Assembly: GCA_902587565.1 (NCBI GenBank)
Contig: CACILT010000003.1
Span: 95,534-159,533 of the forward strand
Direction of reading: 5' to 3'
Length of the DNA: 64,000 nucleotides
Source of the DNA: an uncultured Alphaproteobacteria bacterium
GTDB lineage: Bacteria > Pseudomonadota > Alphaproteobacteria > HIMB59 > GCA-002718135
The position numbers and the translations under genes are program-made. The notes under the pieces are model-generated. The model was not told the origin of the DNA. It ran no database searches and worked only from the letters and a program-made list of their open reading frames with translations. This document shows positions 1 through 8,432 of this stretch, in pieces (the first letter of the stretch is position 1; each line of letters begins with the position of its first letter).

Positions 1-120
1 ATTATCACCTACGAGGCCAACAGATTCGCCTTTCTTAATATCAATAGACACATCTTTAAGTGCTTGTATGCTACCATACCATTTATTTAAGCCTTCACAT
101 TTAATAATTGATTCACTCAT
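1..120 (-). CDS. Sugar ABC transporter ATP-binding protein (5' end only, cut by window edge)
   Basis: The first 40 codons of an ABC ATPase read leftward off the window. The start is the ATG at 118-120. The translation begins MSESIIKCEGLNKWYGSIQA and runs to the first residues of a Walker A loop (GLVGDN). The GDN form of the loop is usual in ribose/fructose-type (CUT2) sugar ATPases. It follows the permease at 131-1111 after a 10-nt gap, so the operon order is binding protein, permease, ATPase. Whether it is a single-domain or a tandem ATPase cannot be seen. Confidence 0.85.
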   Translation of the reverse strand, partial: MSESIIKCEGLNKWYGSIQALKDVSIDIKKGESVGLVGDN

Positions 121-130
121 ACGTATTTGA

Positions 131-1111
131 TCATTCCCTCATTTTATTTGCAATTCTTCTAAGATTTGTATTCGATACAACAGCAAAAATCAAAAGTGTA
201 CCTACAGCAAATCTAAACCAGTTTACGTCAAGTCTTGCCATTACAAGACCATTATCCAAAAATTTTAATAAGAATGCACCTACTAGTGCTCCAAATACAG
301 TTCCAATTCCACCAAATAATGATGCACCACCTATTACTGAAGCGGCGATGGCTTGAAGTTCATAACCCACACCAACAGAAGGAAACGCTGCTCTTGTTCT
401 TAAAACCATAAAGATACCAGCTAGACCAGCAAGAAAAGAACAAAGTATAAAATTACGTATTTTAACATTATCAGTATTCACACCCATCGCTTTGGCAGCA
501 GCTTGATTTGCTCCAGTTGAATAACACCAGTTCCCATAATTGGATCTGTGAAGATAAAATATGAGAAGAAGAGTAATTAAAACAAACCAAATAAAAGACA
601 TTCTAAATATTGTTCCTGGAATTGGATTAGCGAAAATTGCTCTTAAGTAATACATCTCTTCCATTGGAAAAGTTGGGAAGTCAGCTTTTACAATAACAAT
701 TGCTACACTTCTTACCATAAACATTGTTCCAAGAGTGGCAATAAATGATGGTATTCCAAATTTAATTGTAATTATTGCATTTATATATCCAATAGCGAGG
801 CACATAAGAAGTGCAATCGTAAATGCAAGATGAGCATTTACACCTTCATTGGTCAGAACAACCATCACTACTCCGCTTAGTGCGAAGACCGAACCTACGG
901 AAAGATCAAACTCTCCAGACACCATTAGAATTGTTGCGCCCATTGCAATCAGAGCAATTTCTGGAGATATGGTAAGTAAGACCCTTAGATTTCTAAAATT
1001 TAAAAAATTTTCATTAATAATGTAAAATGTTATCGCAATTACAATAAAAATAGTAAGTGCTGCAAACTCGGGTCTTGATGCTACGTACTTAAAGTATTTT
1101 CTAATGTTCAT
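131..1111 (-). CDS. CUT2-type sugar ABC transporter permease
   Basis: A 326-residue, very hydrophobic inner-membrane protein of the RbsC/FrcC/XylH permease family. It has about 8-10 predicted membrane segments and the family's hallmark glycine-rich stretch VIGGASLFGGIGTVFGALVG near residue 265-285. A typical GEFDLSVGSVFALS segment lies near residue 65-80. It should form the membrane channel for a monosaccharide-like substrate, with the binding protein at 1191-2165 and the ATPase at 1-120. A strong hairpin at 1141-1169 separates it from the binding-protein gene, which suggests differential mRNA levels. The substrate cannot be told from the sequence. Confidence 0.9.
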   Translation of the reverse strand: MNIRKYFKYVASRPEFAALTIFIVIAITFYIINENFLNFRNLRVLLTISPEIALIAMGATILMVSGEFDLSVGSVFALSGVVMVVLTNEGVNAHLAFTIALLMCLAIGYINAIITIKFGIPSFIATLGTMFMVRSVAIVIVKADFPTFPMEEMYYLRAIFANPIPGTIFRMSFIWFVLITLLLIFYLHRSNYGNWCYSTGANQAAAKAMGVNTDNVKIRNFILCSFLAGLAGIFMVLRTRAAFPSVGVGYELQAIAASVIGGASLFGGIGTVFGALVGAFLLKFLDNGLVMARLDVNWFRFAVGTLLIFAVVSNTNLRRIANKMRE

Positions 1112-1140
1112 AAACTTTTTTGAAATATAAATATTTTTAG

Positions 1141-1169
1141 TTCAGGGGCAAGAAATTCTTGCCCCTGAA
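1141..1169 (-). terminator. Intercistronic hairpin after binding-protein gene
   Basis: A near-perfect inverted repeat (CAGGGGCAAG ... CTTGCCCCTG) sits between the stop codon of the binding-protein gene and the permease start. It is the most GC-rich stretch in the area. On the minus strand it is not followed by a clear T-run, so it looks more like a 3'-end stabiliser or partial attenuator than a full terminator. That would leave more mRNA for the binding protein than for the permease and ATPase. Confidence 0.7.
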
Positions 1170-1190
1170 AAATTAAATTTAAGGAGTTAA

Positions 1191-2165
1191 TTATCTTACT
1201 CCCATTTTTGAATATTCTTCAAGAGCTGCCATGTCTTCAGCATGAAGCATTAGTGCACCAGTGTCTACACTCCAGTTTCCTAATCCATATTTATCTCTTA
1301 AAAAGAATTGAACAACAGGTAAATATCCTTGAAGATATGGTTGCTGATCAACAGTAGCATGACACCATCCTTCTTTTAGACACTCAACAACACTTGGAAC
1401 AACGTCAAAACCACCGATGATTACATCGCCTTTATTATATCCGTTTTCTTCCAAAGCTATTGCAAGGTCTGGTCCCCATAATCCAGAAGAAACATAAACA
1501 TTAGTTTGAGGATTAGCTAAAATATATGCAGAAGCTCTGTTCATAACATCTTCAGCGTATCCAACATCAAGTTTTTCATATGTTATATCTCTGTCAGGAT
1601 TTGCAGCAGCAAATTCCTTGATCCAATCTTCTTCACCACTAGTTCTCATTTCAGACCATACTTGACCAGGTGCATTAACACCTATTAAAATATGCATAGG
1701 TCCTTCTTGAGGTAAAAATCTTTTGTTAAGATCTACCATTAAATTGTAACCAGCTGTTCTTAAGCTTTGTCCAATATATGCTTGTCTTTCGTTAGGACTA
1801 TTTGCATCATCAATATTAAATGAAATTACATTAATACCTTGAGCTAAAGCATCTTTTACTGGATCATCCCAAGTAGTTTCATCGTATATTGTTGTTGCAA
1901 TACCGTCAGCACCTGCAGCTATAGCAGCGTTGAAGTTAGCAATTTCCTCACCGATGTTTCCATCTTCTGATTGTAGATATACCATCTGACAATCAGCGTC
2001 ATAAAGTTCACAAGCGTCTTCCATACCGTTTTTAACAGCTTGCCAGAATACACTACTTGCAGCACCAACAGATGCGTGAGTAATAAACATGTATAAAGGC
2101 TTTGCTACTACAGCCGTAGAAACAGTAAGGAAAGCAGCGATTAATAAACTAGATACTATTCTCAT
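1191..2165 (-). CDS. Periplasmic sugar-binding protein (RbsB-like fold)
   Basis: A 324-residue periplasmic binding protein with a clear N-terminal signal peptide (hydrophobic core about residues 5-20, cleavage after TAVVA). The mature part has the two-lobed RbsB/LacI-type binding-protein pattern, including AAIAAGADGIATTIYD near residue 80-95 and VIIGGFDVVPSVVECLKEG near residue 250. It delivers its ligand to the permease encoded next. A GGGAGG ribosome-binding site lies just upstream of the ATG. Four cysteines in the mature part could form disulfides. The ligand is unknown; a monosaccharide or polyol is the usual family substrate. Confidence 0.88.
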   Translation of the reverse strand: MRIVSSLLIAAFLTVSTAVVAKPLYMFITHASVGAASSVFWQAVKNGMEDACELYDADCQMVYLQSEDGNIGEEIANFNAAIAAGADGIATTIYDETTWDDPVKDALAQGINVISFNIDDANSPNERQAYIGQSLRTAGYNLMVDLNKRFLPQEGPMHILIGVNAPGQVWSEMRTSGEEDWIKEFAAANPDRDITYEKLDVGYAEDVMNRASAYILANPQTNVYVSSGLWGPDLAIALEENGYNKGDVIIGGFDVVPSVVECLKEGWCHATVDQQPYLQGYLPVVQFFLRDKYGLGNWSVDTGALMLHAEDMAALEEYSKMGVR

Positions 2166-2286
2166 AATTCCTCCCTTTTGAATTAAATATAAGTAATGTT
2201 AACATGAAAAAATCTAATTAAAAAAGGGTTTTTTTAATATCGAAACTGTATTTTCTCTAGGTTAAAAAAAGTGTGTTTTAGCAAAT

Positions 2287-3285
2287 TTAAATTGTTTGCG
2301 GTATTTTTACAGGAATTTTATAGGATGGATCTTTAGATTGTTTTATTATTGCAGGTATAATTTCTTTATATGCGTCAATTAAGCCATTTTTAGGCTCAGG
2401 AAGTTGGTCTTTAATTAAGTTATGAAGTTTTTTCAAATTGTATGATGGAACCATAGGAAACATGTGGTGCTCCAAATGATATTCCATATGCCAATATAAA
2501 AAACTAAAAACAGGGTTTAACTTAACTGTTCTAACACATAAACGATGATCAGTAACATCATTGGCTAAACCCGCGTGTTGTACAAAATCAAACATATTTC
2601 TGAGCGTGGTTCCATAAACGAAAGGAAGTAATACTAGCATTACTGGTAACCAACTAGAAATATAAACTGAAAAAGCGATTATAAGAAGCCAGATTGATAT
2701 GTGTAATCTTGAGTAAAATCTACATTTTGATCTTTCACTTTCTGGAATACAATCTTTCATAACAGGTGTGGTAATGCCAACTGCATGCTTAATGGTTTCC
2801 CAGTGAAATGAGAGTATTCCCTTAAATATTAACAATAAGTTACCACCAGGTAGATGCATTAATAAAACATAAAAAAGATCAGTTGGTTTTGTAACCTGAA
2901 CTTCATAGTCGTATGGATCTGTATGGAGAGTATAACTATGATGATGAAAATGACTCCATCTCCATCTTATTGGTTCAAAATTATACATAAATGAACCTAC
3001 ATGGTAAAATAATTCATTTAACCACCTAGTCTTAAATGCAGTTCTATGTCCGCATTCATGCCAAACAGGGTTGCATGCCATGAATATATTTCCGTAAATA
3101 AGAAATGCTGGAACAGCCCACCAAGTTCCCCAACTTATGCAGGCTAAATATCCTGATAAAAATAGAAAAAACAACCATGTAAAAACATGTTTTAATCCCT
3201 GGTAATCTGATCTTTTTGTTAATTGCTTGTAGACTTTTTTATCGATCTTACATTTATACCAGTTATCAATATCAAGTTGCTTCAT
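2287..3285 (-). CDS. Membrane fatty acid desaturase family protein
   Basis: A 332-residue membrane protein with the three histidine boxes of the di-iron fatty acid desaturase family: HECGH near residue 78, HFHHH near residue 112 and HLEHH near residue 272. Hydrophobic segments lie between the boxes, as expected for an enzyme that introduces a double bond into an acyl chain at the inner membrane. It is a single gene between two sugar-transport sets, with its own intergenic spaces on both sides, so it does not obviously belong to either. The regiospecificity and acyl carrier cannot be deduced. Related di-iron hydroxylases share the boxes, so hydroxylase activity is an alternative. Confidence 0.85.
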   Translation of the reverse strand: MKQLDIDNWYKCKIDKKVYKQLTKRSDYQGLKHVFTWLFFLFLSGYLACISWGTWWAVPAFLIYGNIFMACNPVWHECGHRTAFKTRWLNELFYHVGSFMYNFEPIRWRWSHFHHHSYTLHTDPYDYEVQVTKPTDLFYVLLMHLPGGNLLLIFKGILSFHWETIKHAVGITTPVMKDCIPESERSKCRFYSRLHISIWLLIIAFSVYISSWLPVMLVLLPFVYGTTLRNMFDFVQHAGLANDVTDHRLCVRTVKLNPVFSFLYWHMEYHLEHHMFPMVPSYNLKKLHNLIKDQLPEPKNGLIDAYKEIIPAIIKQSKDPSYKIPVKIPQTI

Positions 3286-3350
3286 CTTTTATATAAGTAG
3301 TTTTAAAACACTCTAATTCTATTACCTACATTAACAAAAATAGAAAACAA

Positions 3351-4499
3351 TTATTTTTTGAGAATGTATTTTACAAAATCATCATGCATTGGTTCAGGTT
3401 TCTGACATGATGTCCTTAGTTCCACTTCAACCTTATAAATAGAAGAAATCATCGCGCATTCAATTATGTCCAATACATGAAGTGCTAGATCGCCATTACA
3501 TCGATGCTTTCTATTATTTTCAATTGCATCTATCATTTCAGCCAATCCAATACCTCTATAGTTTGCTTGTTCAGAAGCCTCGTTGCTTCTCCCACTATGG
3601 TTAATAATATTAGTTTTTCCTAATGGCTTATCTTCAACACTAATATCTTCCCATTCAGAGCCAAATTCACCTGATACAGAAACTGGGCCACCAAACATAT
3701 TTGGATCTGGGACCACTATTGATCCTTTGGAGCCATATAATTCCATATGGTTTCGTCTATGATTTAAAACATCAAAAGATATAAAGCCTTGAACAATTGC
3801 CCTATTTTGAAACTCAATATTAAACATATATGATGTTGGTATATCAACATTAAATGTTTGTCCTTTTTTTGGGCCAGCTTTGTATTTCCTTTTTTCGAAA
3901 AATTTTGCTCCTCTTCCTCTTATATTTTTTGCTGGGCCAAGCAAATTAACAAGTGTTGTAAAAAAATAAGGACCCATATCAATAACTGGTCCACCTCCTT
4001 CTTGAAACCAAGATTCCGGATTAGGATGAAAATCTTGAACGCCAGGAAATGCAAAAATAAAGTTTCCAGTAAGTATTTGACCTACTTCATTATTATCTAT
4101 TATTTTTCTTGCTTGCTGTCCTCCACCACCTAAAAAGGTATCTGGTGCATTACCAATGTACAAACTTTTTTTACTTGCTATGTTTAATAAATCTTTAGCA
4201 TCATCAAATTTTACACTCATAGGTTTTTCACAATAAACATGTTTATTTGCCTCTAAAGCTCTTTTTGAAATTTCATAATGCGCTTGAGGAATTGTAAGAT
4301 TAAGAATTATATCTACATTTTTATCATTTAAAATTTCATCAACAGATAGAGGGATAATATTATACTGCTCAGCTGTTTTTTTAGCTGCATCCAAATTTAT
4401 ATCTGCACAAGCTACAAAATTTATATTATTAAAATATTCCTGAGCTCGAAAATAAGTCTCTGCAATATTTCCACAGCCAATAAGTCCTATATTTTTCAT
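3351..4499 (-). CDS. Gfo/Idh/MocA family sugar or cyclitol oxidoreductase
   Basis: A 382-residue NAD(P)-dependent oxidoreductase. The N-terminus has the Rossmann motif GLIGCGNIAE, and the family's catalytic EKP motif is present as YCEKPMS near residue 95. The C-terminal half is the usual substrate-binding alpha/beta domain. The family oxidises or epimerises sugars, sugar acids and inositols. It lies downstream of the CUT2 transporter and IolD-like genes on the same strand but behind a terminator (4539-4570). It is a reasonable candidate for the first dehydrogenase acting on the imported substrate, for example an inositol-dehydrogenase-like step. That role is inferred from position only. Confidence 0.8.
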   Translation of the reverse strand: MKNIGLIGCGNIAETYFRAQEYFNNINFVACADINLDAAKKTAEQYNIIPLSVDEILNDKNVDIILNLTIPQAHYEISKRALEANKHVYCEKPMSVKFDDAKDLLNIASKKSLYIGNAPDTFLGGGGQQARKIIDNNEVGQILTGNFIFAFPGVQDFHPNPESWFQEGGGPVIDMGPYFFTTLVNLLGPAKNIRGRGAKFFEKRKYKAGPKKGQTFNVDIPTSYMFNIEFQNRAIVQGFISFDVLNHRRNHMELYGSKGSIVVPDPNMFGGPVSVSGEFGSEWEDISVEDKPLGKTNIINHSGRSNEASEQANYRGIGLAEMIDAIENNRKHRCNGDLALHVLDIIECAMISSIYKVEVELRTSCQKPEPMHDDFVKYILKK

Positions 4500-4538
4500 A
4501 ACATGTTTCTATAAATCAATTGTAAAAAATGGAATAGT

Positions 4539-4570
4539 AAAAAAAAAGGCCGTAAAAATTACGGCCTTTT
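4539..4570 (-). terminator. Rho-independent terminator after binding-protein gene
   Basis: A 12-bp inverted repeat with a 3-nt loop (AAAAGGCCGTAA / TTACGGCCTTTT). On the minus strand it is followed by an uninterrupted T-run, the classic intrinsic terminator form. It lies 22 nt after the stop of the binding-protein gene at 4592-5509 and ends the transporter operon before the oxidoreductase at 3351-4499. Confidence 0.85.
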
Positions 4571-4591
4571 AAATTAATTTTTGGCTTTGAC

Positions 4592-5509
4592 CTACATAAA
4601 GTCTGAAGCGTTTTCTTTTGTAACTAATACAGTTCCAGTATCGATATTATCAGGAATACTTTCACCATTAGCTAATTTAAGTGCATTTTCTACACCCATG
4701 TATCCCATGTTATATGAGAATTGAGCAATAGTAGCTGACATTTCACCAGCCATTACACTTGCAGCAGCATCAGGGTTAGCATCAAATCCAACAACTACAA
4801 CATCATCTAACATATCAGCATTTTTTAATGCTTGAATAGCACCAAGACCCATGTTGTCGTTAGAAGCAAAAATTGCTTTAAGATTTGGGTTACCAGTGAT
4901 GATATCTTCAGTTACTGACATACCTTTTGCAGTATCCCAGTCTGCTGGAAGTTCAGCAACGATATTCATGCCACAAGCTTCAAGACCTTTATGAGATCCT
5001 TCAGCTCTATGCTGACCAGTAGTTTGAGTAATCATTCCTTGAAGAATTGCAACATCAGAACCACTTGGAACATTATCACAAATATATTGAGCAGCTAAAG
5101 CAGCGCCATTTATATTGTTTGTTCCAATGAAAGTTACACCTTCATTAATTCCATCAGTATCAATGTATACAACTGGAACACCTGAAGCTATTGCGTCATC
5201 AAGAATTGGCGCAACTGCGTTAGGGTCAGTTGGTGCGATTGCGATACCGTCTACACCTTTTGCAATTTGGTCTTCGATTTGTGCTACTTGAGCCATAACA
5301 TCACTTTCTTGTGGTGGTGAAAGGATGATTAGGTTTACGCCAAACTCTTCAGCAGCATCTTTTGCACCAGCTTCTACTGAAGCCCAAAAAGGGTTTCCAG
5401 CACCTGGTCCTTTAGTACTTAACATTATTGTTTTCGCATGCGATCCTGCAAGAAGACTGCCTGAAAAAAACAATAAAGAAGTAGTAATTAAAGAAATAAA
5501 AAGTTTCAT
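4592..5509 (-). CDS. Periplasmic sugar-binding protein of ribose/fructose/inositol type
   Basis: A 305-residue binding protein of the RbsB family. It has a signal peptide (hydrophobic stretch about residues 3-20, cleavage near LLAGSHA). Recognisable family blocks include GVDGIAIAPTDPNAVAPILD near residue 90 and AIFASNDNMGLGAIQALK near residue 210. It carries the ligand for the permease at 5597-6604 and ATPase at 6604-7350. A strong AGGAGG ribosome-binding site precedes it, and it is last in the operon, followed by a terminator. Clustering with an IolD-like enzyme makes a cyclitol or hexose plausible, but the sequence does not fix the ligand. Confidence 0.9.
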   Translation of the reverse strand: MKLFISLITTSLLFFSGSLLAGSHAKTIMLSTKGPGAGNPFWASVEAGAKDAAEEFGVNLIILSPPQESDVMAQVAQIEDQIAKGVDGIAIAPTDPNAVAPILDDAIASGVPVVYIDTDGINEGVTFIGTNNINGAALAAQYICDNVPSGSDVAILQGMITQTTGQHRAEGSHKGLEACGMNIVAELPADWDTAKGMSVTEDIITGNPNLKAIFASNDNMGLGAIQALKNADMLDDVVVVGFDANPDAAASVMAGEMSATIAQFSYNMGYMGVENALKLANGESIPDNIDTGTVLVTKENASDFM

Positions 5510-5596
5510 TTTTCCTCCTAAAATTTTCTTTAATCATTAACAAAAATGAAATTCAAATCAAGAGACTGTTTGTCTTAAAATGATTATTTTTTAATA

Positions 5597-6604
5597 TTAA
5601 GTTCTAGTTGCAAGTTGTCTTCTGAGAACATCTATATACACAGCCAAAATAATAATAGACCCAATAAGAACTTGTTGCCAAAAAACACTAACGTTCATTA
5701 GATTTAAACCATTTCTGAGTATGCCCATGATCATAACTCCAGCAAATACACCTAAGACAGTTCCCCTACCTCCAAAGAAACTTGCTCCACCTATAATAAC
5801 TGCTGCAATTGCATCTAGTTCAGATTGCAAACCAGCATTTGGATAAGCAGAATTTGTTCTACCGGCTAAAATTAAACCGCCAATGCCTGCCAAGAAACCG
5901 CAAAGTGTGTAGACGACAATTAAAATTCGGTCTACATTTATACCTGCTGCTCTTGCCGCTCCCGGGTTGCCTCCAATCGCATAAATCCATTTACCAATTC
6001 TTGTATGATTTAAAAAAATCCAAAAGATAAAAAATATTACAATCATTAAAATTAAACTTGTGGGTATGTACTCTCTTGCCCCTTCTCCAAAGAATGCATC
6101 GAGTTTTATTTTACCATTTCCAATAACTCTTATCTCTTCAGCAAAACCTGTTATAGGAACACCTCCAGAAATAAGGTTCCCAATTCCTCTAAATATATAA
6201 AGCGTGCCAAGCGTCATAATAAATGGATGAGGCATCCGAAGTAAAGTAATACCAATACCATTAAACATACCGCACAAAAATCCAATTGCTGGCGCAACTA
6301 ACATCACAACATACCATGGCATTCCAGCTTTTGATGCTATTGCAAGGCCCATTAAAGATAACATAATAATTGACCCTACAGATAAATCTATCCCTGCAGT
6401 CACAATGACCATAAAAACACCAAGTGCTAACATTGATTGCCAAGAAACTTGTTTAAAAACATTTGTTACATTCCTCCATGATAAAAAAACATCAGGTTGC
6501 AATAAATGTAAGACGGCAATCATTATTAAAATTAGCAATAAGATTCCATATCTTTCAAAAAAAGGAATAAGTCTGACAAATAAAGTTTCTTGATTTTTAT
6601 CCAT
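5597..6604 (-). CDS. CUT2-type sugar ABC transporter permease
   Basis: A 335-residue permease of the RbsC/FrcC family, with multiple membrane helices and the typical VIIGGASFFGGRGTVLGVFAG block near residue 275-295. I chose the ATG whose A is at 6604 because it overlaps the ATPase stop codon (TAATG), a common coupled arrangement. An in-frame ATG at 6628 would add eight charged residues inside the ATPase gene. It forms the membrane channel of the second importer, with the ATPase upstream and the binding protein downstream. Confidence 0.9.
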   Translation of the reverse strand: MDKNQETLFVRLIPFFERYGILLLILIMIAVLHLLQPDVFLSWRNVTNVFKQVSWQSMLALGVFMVIVTAGIDLSVGSIIMLSLMGLAIASKAGMPWYVVMLVAPAIGFLCGMFNGIGITLLRMPHPFIMTLGTLYIFRGIGNLISGGVPITGFAEEIRVIGNGKIKLDAFFGEGAREYIPTSLILMIVIFFIFWIFLNHTRIGKWIYAIGGNPGAARAAGINVDRILIVVYTLCGFLAGIGGLILAGRTNSAYPNAGLQSELDAIAAVIIGGASFFGGRGTVLGVFAGVMIMGILRNGLNLMNVSVFWQQVLIGSIIILAVYIDVLRRQLATRT

Positions 6605-7350
6605 TAATCTTTCTTCCCCATGATCCATCCAATTACTTCGTCTCTAGAAGTATTTTTTAATTCTGATTGAGCAAAATTTGTTCCTTGAAATAATGCCATT
6701 ACTCGATCACAAACTGTAAATATATCGTCCATTCTATGACTAATTACTATGACGCTAACACCTAATTTTTTGAGGTTTAAAATTAAATCTAAAACTTTTC
6801 CAACCTCCTTAACGGCGAGTGCAGCTGTTGGTTCATCCATTAATACTATTTTGGCATTAAAAGCTGTAGCTCTAGCAATTGCTACTGCTTGTCTTTGCCC
6901 ACCTGATAATTCTTCTACTTTTTGATCAGCACTCTTTACATTTATTTTTAGTTTAGCAAGATGTTCTTCAGTTAGTTGCTTTCTTTTTTTATGATCCAAA
7001 AAATTGAAAGGCCCAACTTTTCTTGTTGGTTCTCTTCCTAAAAATATATTATCACCAATAGGGAGATTACCAGCAAGTGCTAAATCTTGATAGACCATTT
7101 CTAAGCCTAAATTTTGAGAGTCCCTTGGACTATTTAAAGTTACTTTTTCTTTATCAAAAAAAAGTGATCCTTCACTTGGCTTATATAAACCAGATAAAAC
7201 TTTCATTAATGTAGATTTGCCTGCACCATTATCACCAACAACACCAAGAACCTCACCTTTATTTAGGTGAAGATCTACATTTTGAAGAGCTGTGATTGTT
7301 CCGAAAAATTTTGAAACTGATTTAGCTTCTAGTACTAAGTTATCTGACAT
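6604..7350 (-). CDS. Single-domain sugar ABC transporter ATPase (FrcA-like)
   Basis: A 248-residue ABC ATPase. Walker A is GDNGAGKST near residue 38-46, the signature is LSGGQRQAVA near residue 148 and Walker B is IVLMDEPTAAL near residue 168. It powers import through the permease at 5597-6604. Most CUT2 ATPases (RbsA type) are tandem proteins of about 500 residues, but this has only one domain, as in fructose-type FrcA systems. It must therefore act as a homodimer. It overlaps the permease gene by 1 nt and follows the dehydrogenase at 7372-8400 closely. Confidence 0.9.
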   Translation of the reverse strand: MSDNLVLEAKSVSKFFGTITALQNVDLHLNKGEVLGVVGDNGAGKSTLMKVLSGLYKPSEGSLFFDKEKVTLNSPRDSQNLGLEMVYQDLALAGNLPIGDNIFLGREPTRKVGPFNFLDHKKRKQLTEEHLAKLKINVKSADQKVEELSGGQRQAVAIARATAFNAKIVLMDEPTAALAVKEVGKVLDLILNLKKLGVSVIVISHRMDDIFTVCDRVMALFQGTNFAQSELKNTSRDEVIGWIMGKKD

Positions 7351-7371
7351 AAGTGTGTTTTTAAATAAATT

Positions 7372-8400
7372 TTAATTAATATCAACTGGTTTTGAGCGTA
7401 AATATTTAACAGTTTCTCTCTCAGCTTTTTTACATAATTTAGGTGGTAGGCCTTTTGAAATAAGTTTTAAATCTTGAATTACTAATTCACCCATCTCTTT
7501 AAATGCGCTATCTAGTGCGCCAGCTCTATGTGGAGAAAAAATTACATTTTTAAATTTTCTTAGTTTATGATTTTTAGGAAATGGTTCTTGTGGAAAAACA
7601 TCAATGGCTGCAAAGACATTTCTATTTTTTAAAAAATTAAAAAAATCATCAAAATTTATTATGGCTGCTCTACTCATTAATACAAAGACTGATCCGTCTT
7701 TTATTAATTTAAATTTAGAATTATTAATCATGGATTCATTAGATGAAGTTATAGAAGCTAGAACATAAATAATATCTGCATTTTTCAATAGTGAATTTAA
7801 ATTTGTTGGTTTAACATCAAATTTTTCAATTTCTTTATCAGGAATCCAAGGATCATAGGCAATAATATTATTAGAAAATGCTTTAAGTATAGGTGTAAGT
7901 GATTTTGCTAGATCTCCAAAACCAATTAGACCAAATTTTTTATTTTTTAGTAAAAAATTATTTTGACTTATTGCACCTCCATATTTTTCTTTTTTTAAAA
8001 TAAAATCTGAATGAGCAATATGAATGCTTCTTGCAATTGATAAAGTAAGGCCTACTGCCATTTCAGCAACAGGCTGAGCAAACACTGGAGATGTTGCTAA
8101 AACGTGTATTCCTTTTTTAAAACAATAATCATAATCCATATTGTCCATAAAATTACTCTCTACGTTGAATATTGCTTTAAGCTTAGTTGATTTAGAAATT
8201 ATAGATGATGGTAAGTTTGGTTGTCCGAAAATATAATCTGCATTAGGTAAATTTTTTTTATAAAAATTATTTTTATTTTTGTTTGGTGCAGTAATAAGTT
8301 TAAAATTTTTTTTTAAATATTTTAAATTTGTTTTAGAAAAAAGTAAATCCATTGTTCTTGGATATGGATCTATTAAAATTATTGGCTTGTTTTGAATCAT
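7372..8400 (-). CDS. D-2-hydroxyacid dehydrogenase family protein
   Basis: A 342-residue NAD(P)-dependent dehydrogenase of the D-isomer 2-hydroxyacid family. The nucleotide-binding motif is GLIGFGDLAK near residue 157. The catalytic residues Arg (VLMSRAA), Glu (FPQEPFP) and His (FSPHRAG) appear in the right order. It interconverts a 2-keto acid and its D-2-hydroxyacid, substrate unknown. It lies between the IolD-like gene and the transporter ATPase in one minus-strand run, so it may reduce or oxidise a product of that pathway. The gene is very lysine- and asparagine-rich, in keeping with the AT-rich genome. Confidence 0.82.
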   Translation of the reverse strand: MIQNKPIILIDPYPRTMDLLFSKTNLKYLKKNFKLITAPNKNKNNFYKKNLPNADYIFGQPNLPSSIISKSTKLKAIFNVESNFMDNMDYDYCFKKGIHVLATSPVFAQPVAEMAVGLTLSIARSIHIAHSDFILKKEKYGGAISQNNFLLKNKKFGLIGFGDLAKSLTPILKAFSNNIIAYDPWIPDKEIEKFDVKPTNLNSLLKNADIIYVLASITSSNESMINNSKFKLIKDGSVFVLMSRAAIINFDDFFNFLKNRNVFAAIDVFPQEPFPKNHKLRKFKNVIFSPHRAGALDSAFKEMGELVIQDLKLISKGLPPKLCKKAERETVKYLRSKPVDIN

Positions 8401-8432
8401 GATAATATTAACTTTTAGAAAAAAATTAATTT

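Noticed and set aside
2217-2238. Terminator of the desaturase gene
   Set aside because: The repeat ATTAAAAAA / TTTTTTAAT with a GGG loop is pure A/T, too weak to call with confidence in an AT-rich background.
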